Source: Emcibacter sp. | GTDB lineage: Bacteria > Pseudomonadota > Alphaproteobacteria > Sphingomonadales > Emcibacteraceae | Direction of reading: 5' to 3' | Length of the DNA stretch: 64,000 nucleotides | NCBI GenBank assembly: GCA_021774785.1 | Contig: JAJFIQ010000025.1 | Span: forward strand, 62,001-126,000 | Shown: one piece after another, positions 63,309 to 64,000 of the stretch | Position numbering within the stretch: position 1 is the stretch's first letter | Layout: each line of letters begins with the position of its first letter | Made by a program: the position numbers and the translations under genes | The notes under the pieces: generated by a model | Seen by the model: the letters and a program-made list of their open reading frames with translations, nothing else | Told to the model about the DNA's origin: nothing | Database searches by the model: none

Positions 63309-64000
63309 ATGGAAATTGGTTTTGACAGAATATTGAATGCGCTGAAGGCCGTGGGCGAAGAAACCCGTCTTCGTATTTTGGCATTATTTAAAACAGGGGA
63401 ATTAACGGTTACGGAGCTGGTGACGATTTTGCGTCAGTCTCAACCGCGGGTTTCCCGACATCTGAGGCTATTGTGTGAAGCCGGCCTTTTGGAACGCTAC
63501 CGGGAAGGTACATGGATTTTTTACCGCCTGGCAGAAGGCGGCCCCGAAGGTGATCTAGCCCGTGCCATCATGAAATATATCCCTTTTTCTGAGCAGATAT
63601 TAACCCATGACAGTGAACGCCTTCAAGAGATTAAGGAAGAACGCAAGGGCAAGGCCATTAGATATTTCAGCGAAAATGCGGCAGATTGGGATCGTATTCG
63701 TTCGTTATATGTATCGGAAGAAGATGTGGAGAAAATCCTGCTTGAGGCCACATCCGACATGAAAATTGATGATTTTCTGGATGTTGGTACGGGAACAGGC
63801 CGTATATTAGAGGTTTTTGCCGATCGCATAGGCCGCGGTACAGGCATTGATCTTAGTCGGGAAATGCTGGCCGTTGCCCGGGTAAATCTGGAAAAATCCG
63901 CTCTCCATAATTGTCAGGTACGACAGGGGGATATGTATGACCTTGCGCTGAATAGTGGCTCTATGGATTTGATTTTAATTCATCAGGTGTTGCATTTTGC
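63309..64000 (+). CDS. ArsR-family regulator fused to a SAM-dependent methyltransferase domain (3' truncated)
   Basis: The reading frame from ATG 63309 is open to the right edge, 230 residues visible. Residues about 1-85 are an ArsR-type winged helix (LKAVGEETRLRILALFKTGE and QPRVSRHLRLLCEAGLLERY). From about 118 a methyltransferase begins, with the SAM motif FLDVGTGTGRILEVFADRI and the acidic residue in GTGIDLSREML. Fused proteins of this kind in Alphaproteobacteria are often linked to methionine and S-adenosylhomocysteine genes, which would lie past the edge (inference). Confidence 0.9.
   Translation, partial: MEIGFDRILNALKAVGEETRLRILALFKTGELTVTELVTILRQSQPRVSRHLRLLCEAGLLERYREGTWIFYRLAEGGPEGDLARAIMKYIPFSEQILTHDSERLQEIKEERKGKAIRYFSENAADWDRIRSLYVSEEDVEKILLEATSDMKIDDFLDVGTGTGRILEVFADRIGRGTGIDLSREMLAVARVNLEKSALHNCQVRQGDMYDLALNSGSMDLILIHQVLHF

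Noticed and set aside
1-64000. CRISPR arrays, tRNA/rRNA genes, insertion sequences or prophage
   Set aside because: I saw no regularly spaced repeats, cloverleaf genes, transposase or integrase motifs, or phage proteins. A dedicated scan such as tRNAscan could still find a tRNA I missed.

Overview
The window reads as chromosomal DNA of a heterotrophic, probably aquatic alphaproteobacterium with moderate, AT-leaning composition. The lineage is inferred from gene content and layout: an NlpC/P60-SH3 protein two genes from an M17 leucyl aminopeptidase, paaX-paaABCDE, phaA/phaB/phaR, a fused MnmC, a sodium:solute symporter of the VC_2705 type with its DUF4212 partner, and an ArsR-methyltransferase fusion at the right edge. 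Kordiimonadales/Emcibacterales-like taxa would fit, but the sequence alone does not fix this. I see no tRNA, rRNA, CRISPR array, transposase or prophage genes.

Layout. 0-4.2 kb: a gene tail, then a leftward NlpC/P60 - MarR - leucyl aminopeptidase - membrane protein cluster and a GNAT acetyltransferase. 4.3-9.1 kb: leftward paaX and paaABCDE, the multicomponent phenylacetyl-CoA epoxidase with its repressor. 9.3-10.1 kb: two tandem, paralogous, small secreted proteins. 10.3-16.7 kb: an orphan sensor histidine kinase and an RND efflux pair. 16.8-23.4 kb: a polyhydroxyalkanoate block (phaB, phaA, a short class III-like synthase, a 62-residue helper candidate, phaR) enclosing an ExbD-TonB pair. 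23.4-32.7 kb: M13 peptidase, MnmC, a lipoprotein S8 protease with a beta-barrel-like tail, and a PAS-GGDEF-EAL protein. 32.8-35.2 kb: TusA-like, SufE, two hotdog thioesterases and a ChaN-like protein. 35.3-39.4 kb: an NADPH oxidoreductase, a GT4 glycosyltransferase and an asparagine-synthase-like amidotransferase. 39.6-42.1 kb: a GntR(YtrA)-ABC exporter operon with an overlooked 55-residue secreted peptide gene between ATPase and permease.

42.2-54.4 kb is the most coherent functional block. It holds an exported amidohydrolase, a purine-type phosphoribosyltransferase, a PfkB kinase, purine nucleoside phosphorylase, deoB, deoC, a double-length aldehyde dehydrogenase, a NupC transporter and acetyl-CoA synthetase. 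Together these can take (deoxy)nucleosides from uptake through deoxyribose phosphate and acetaldehyde to acetate and acetyl-CoA. The acetyl-CoA could feed the PHA genes elsewhere in the window. Two distinctive DNA elements sit inside it: a 16-bp direct repeat between the divergent PNP and deoB genes, and a perfect 43-bp palindrome just upstream of acs.

54.4-64 kb: a glyoxalase I gene whose start is broken by an apparent one-base deletion in a homopolymer; a tandem-duplicated YdhR-like protein divergent from a TetR regulator with three near-identical operators between them; the symporter pair; norEF-like genes without norCB; free methionine-R-sulfoxide reductase; the EttA translation factor; a secreted protein; MlaA; and the ArsR-methyltransferase regulator cut by the window edge.
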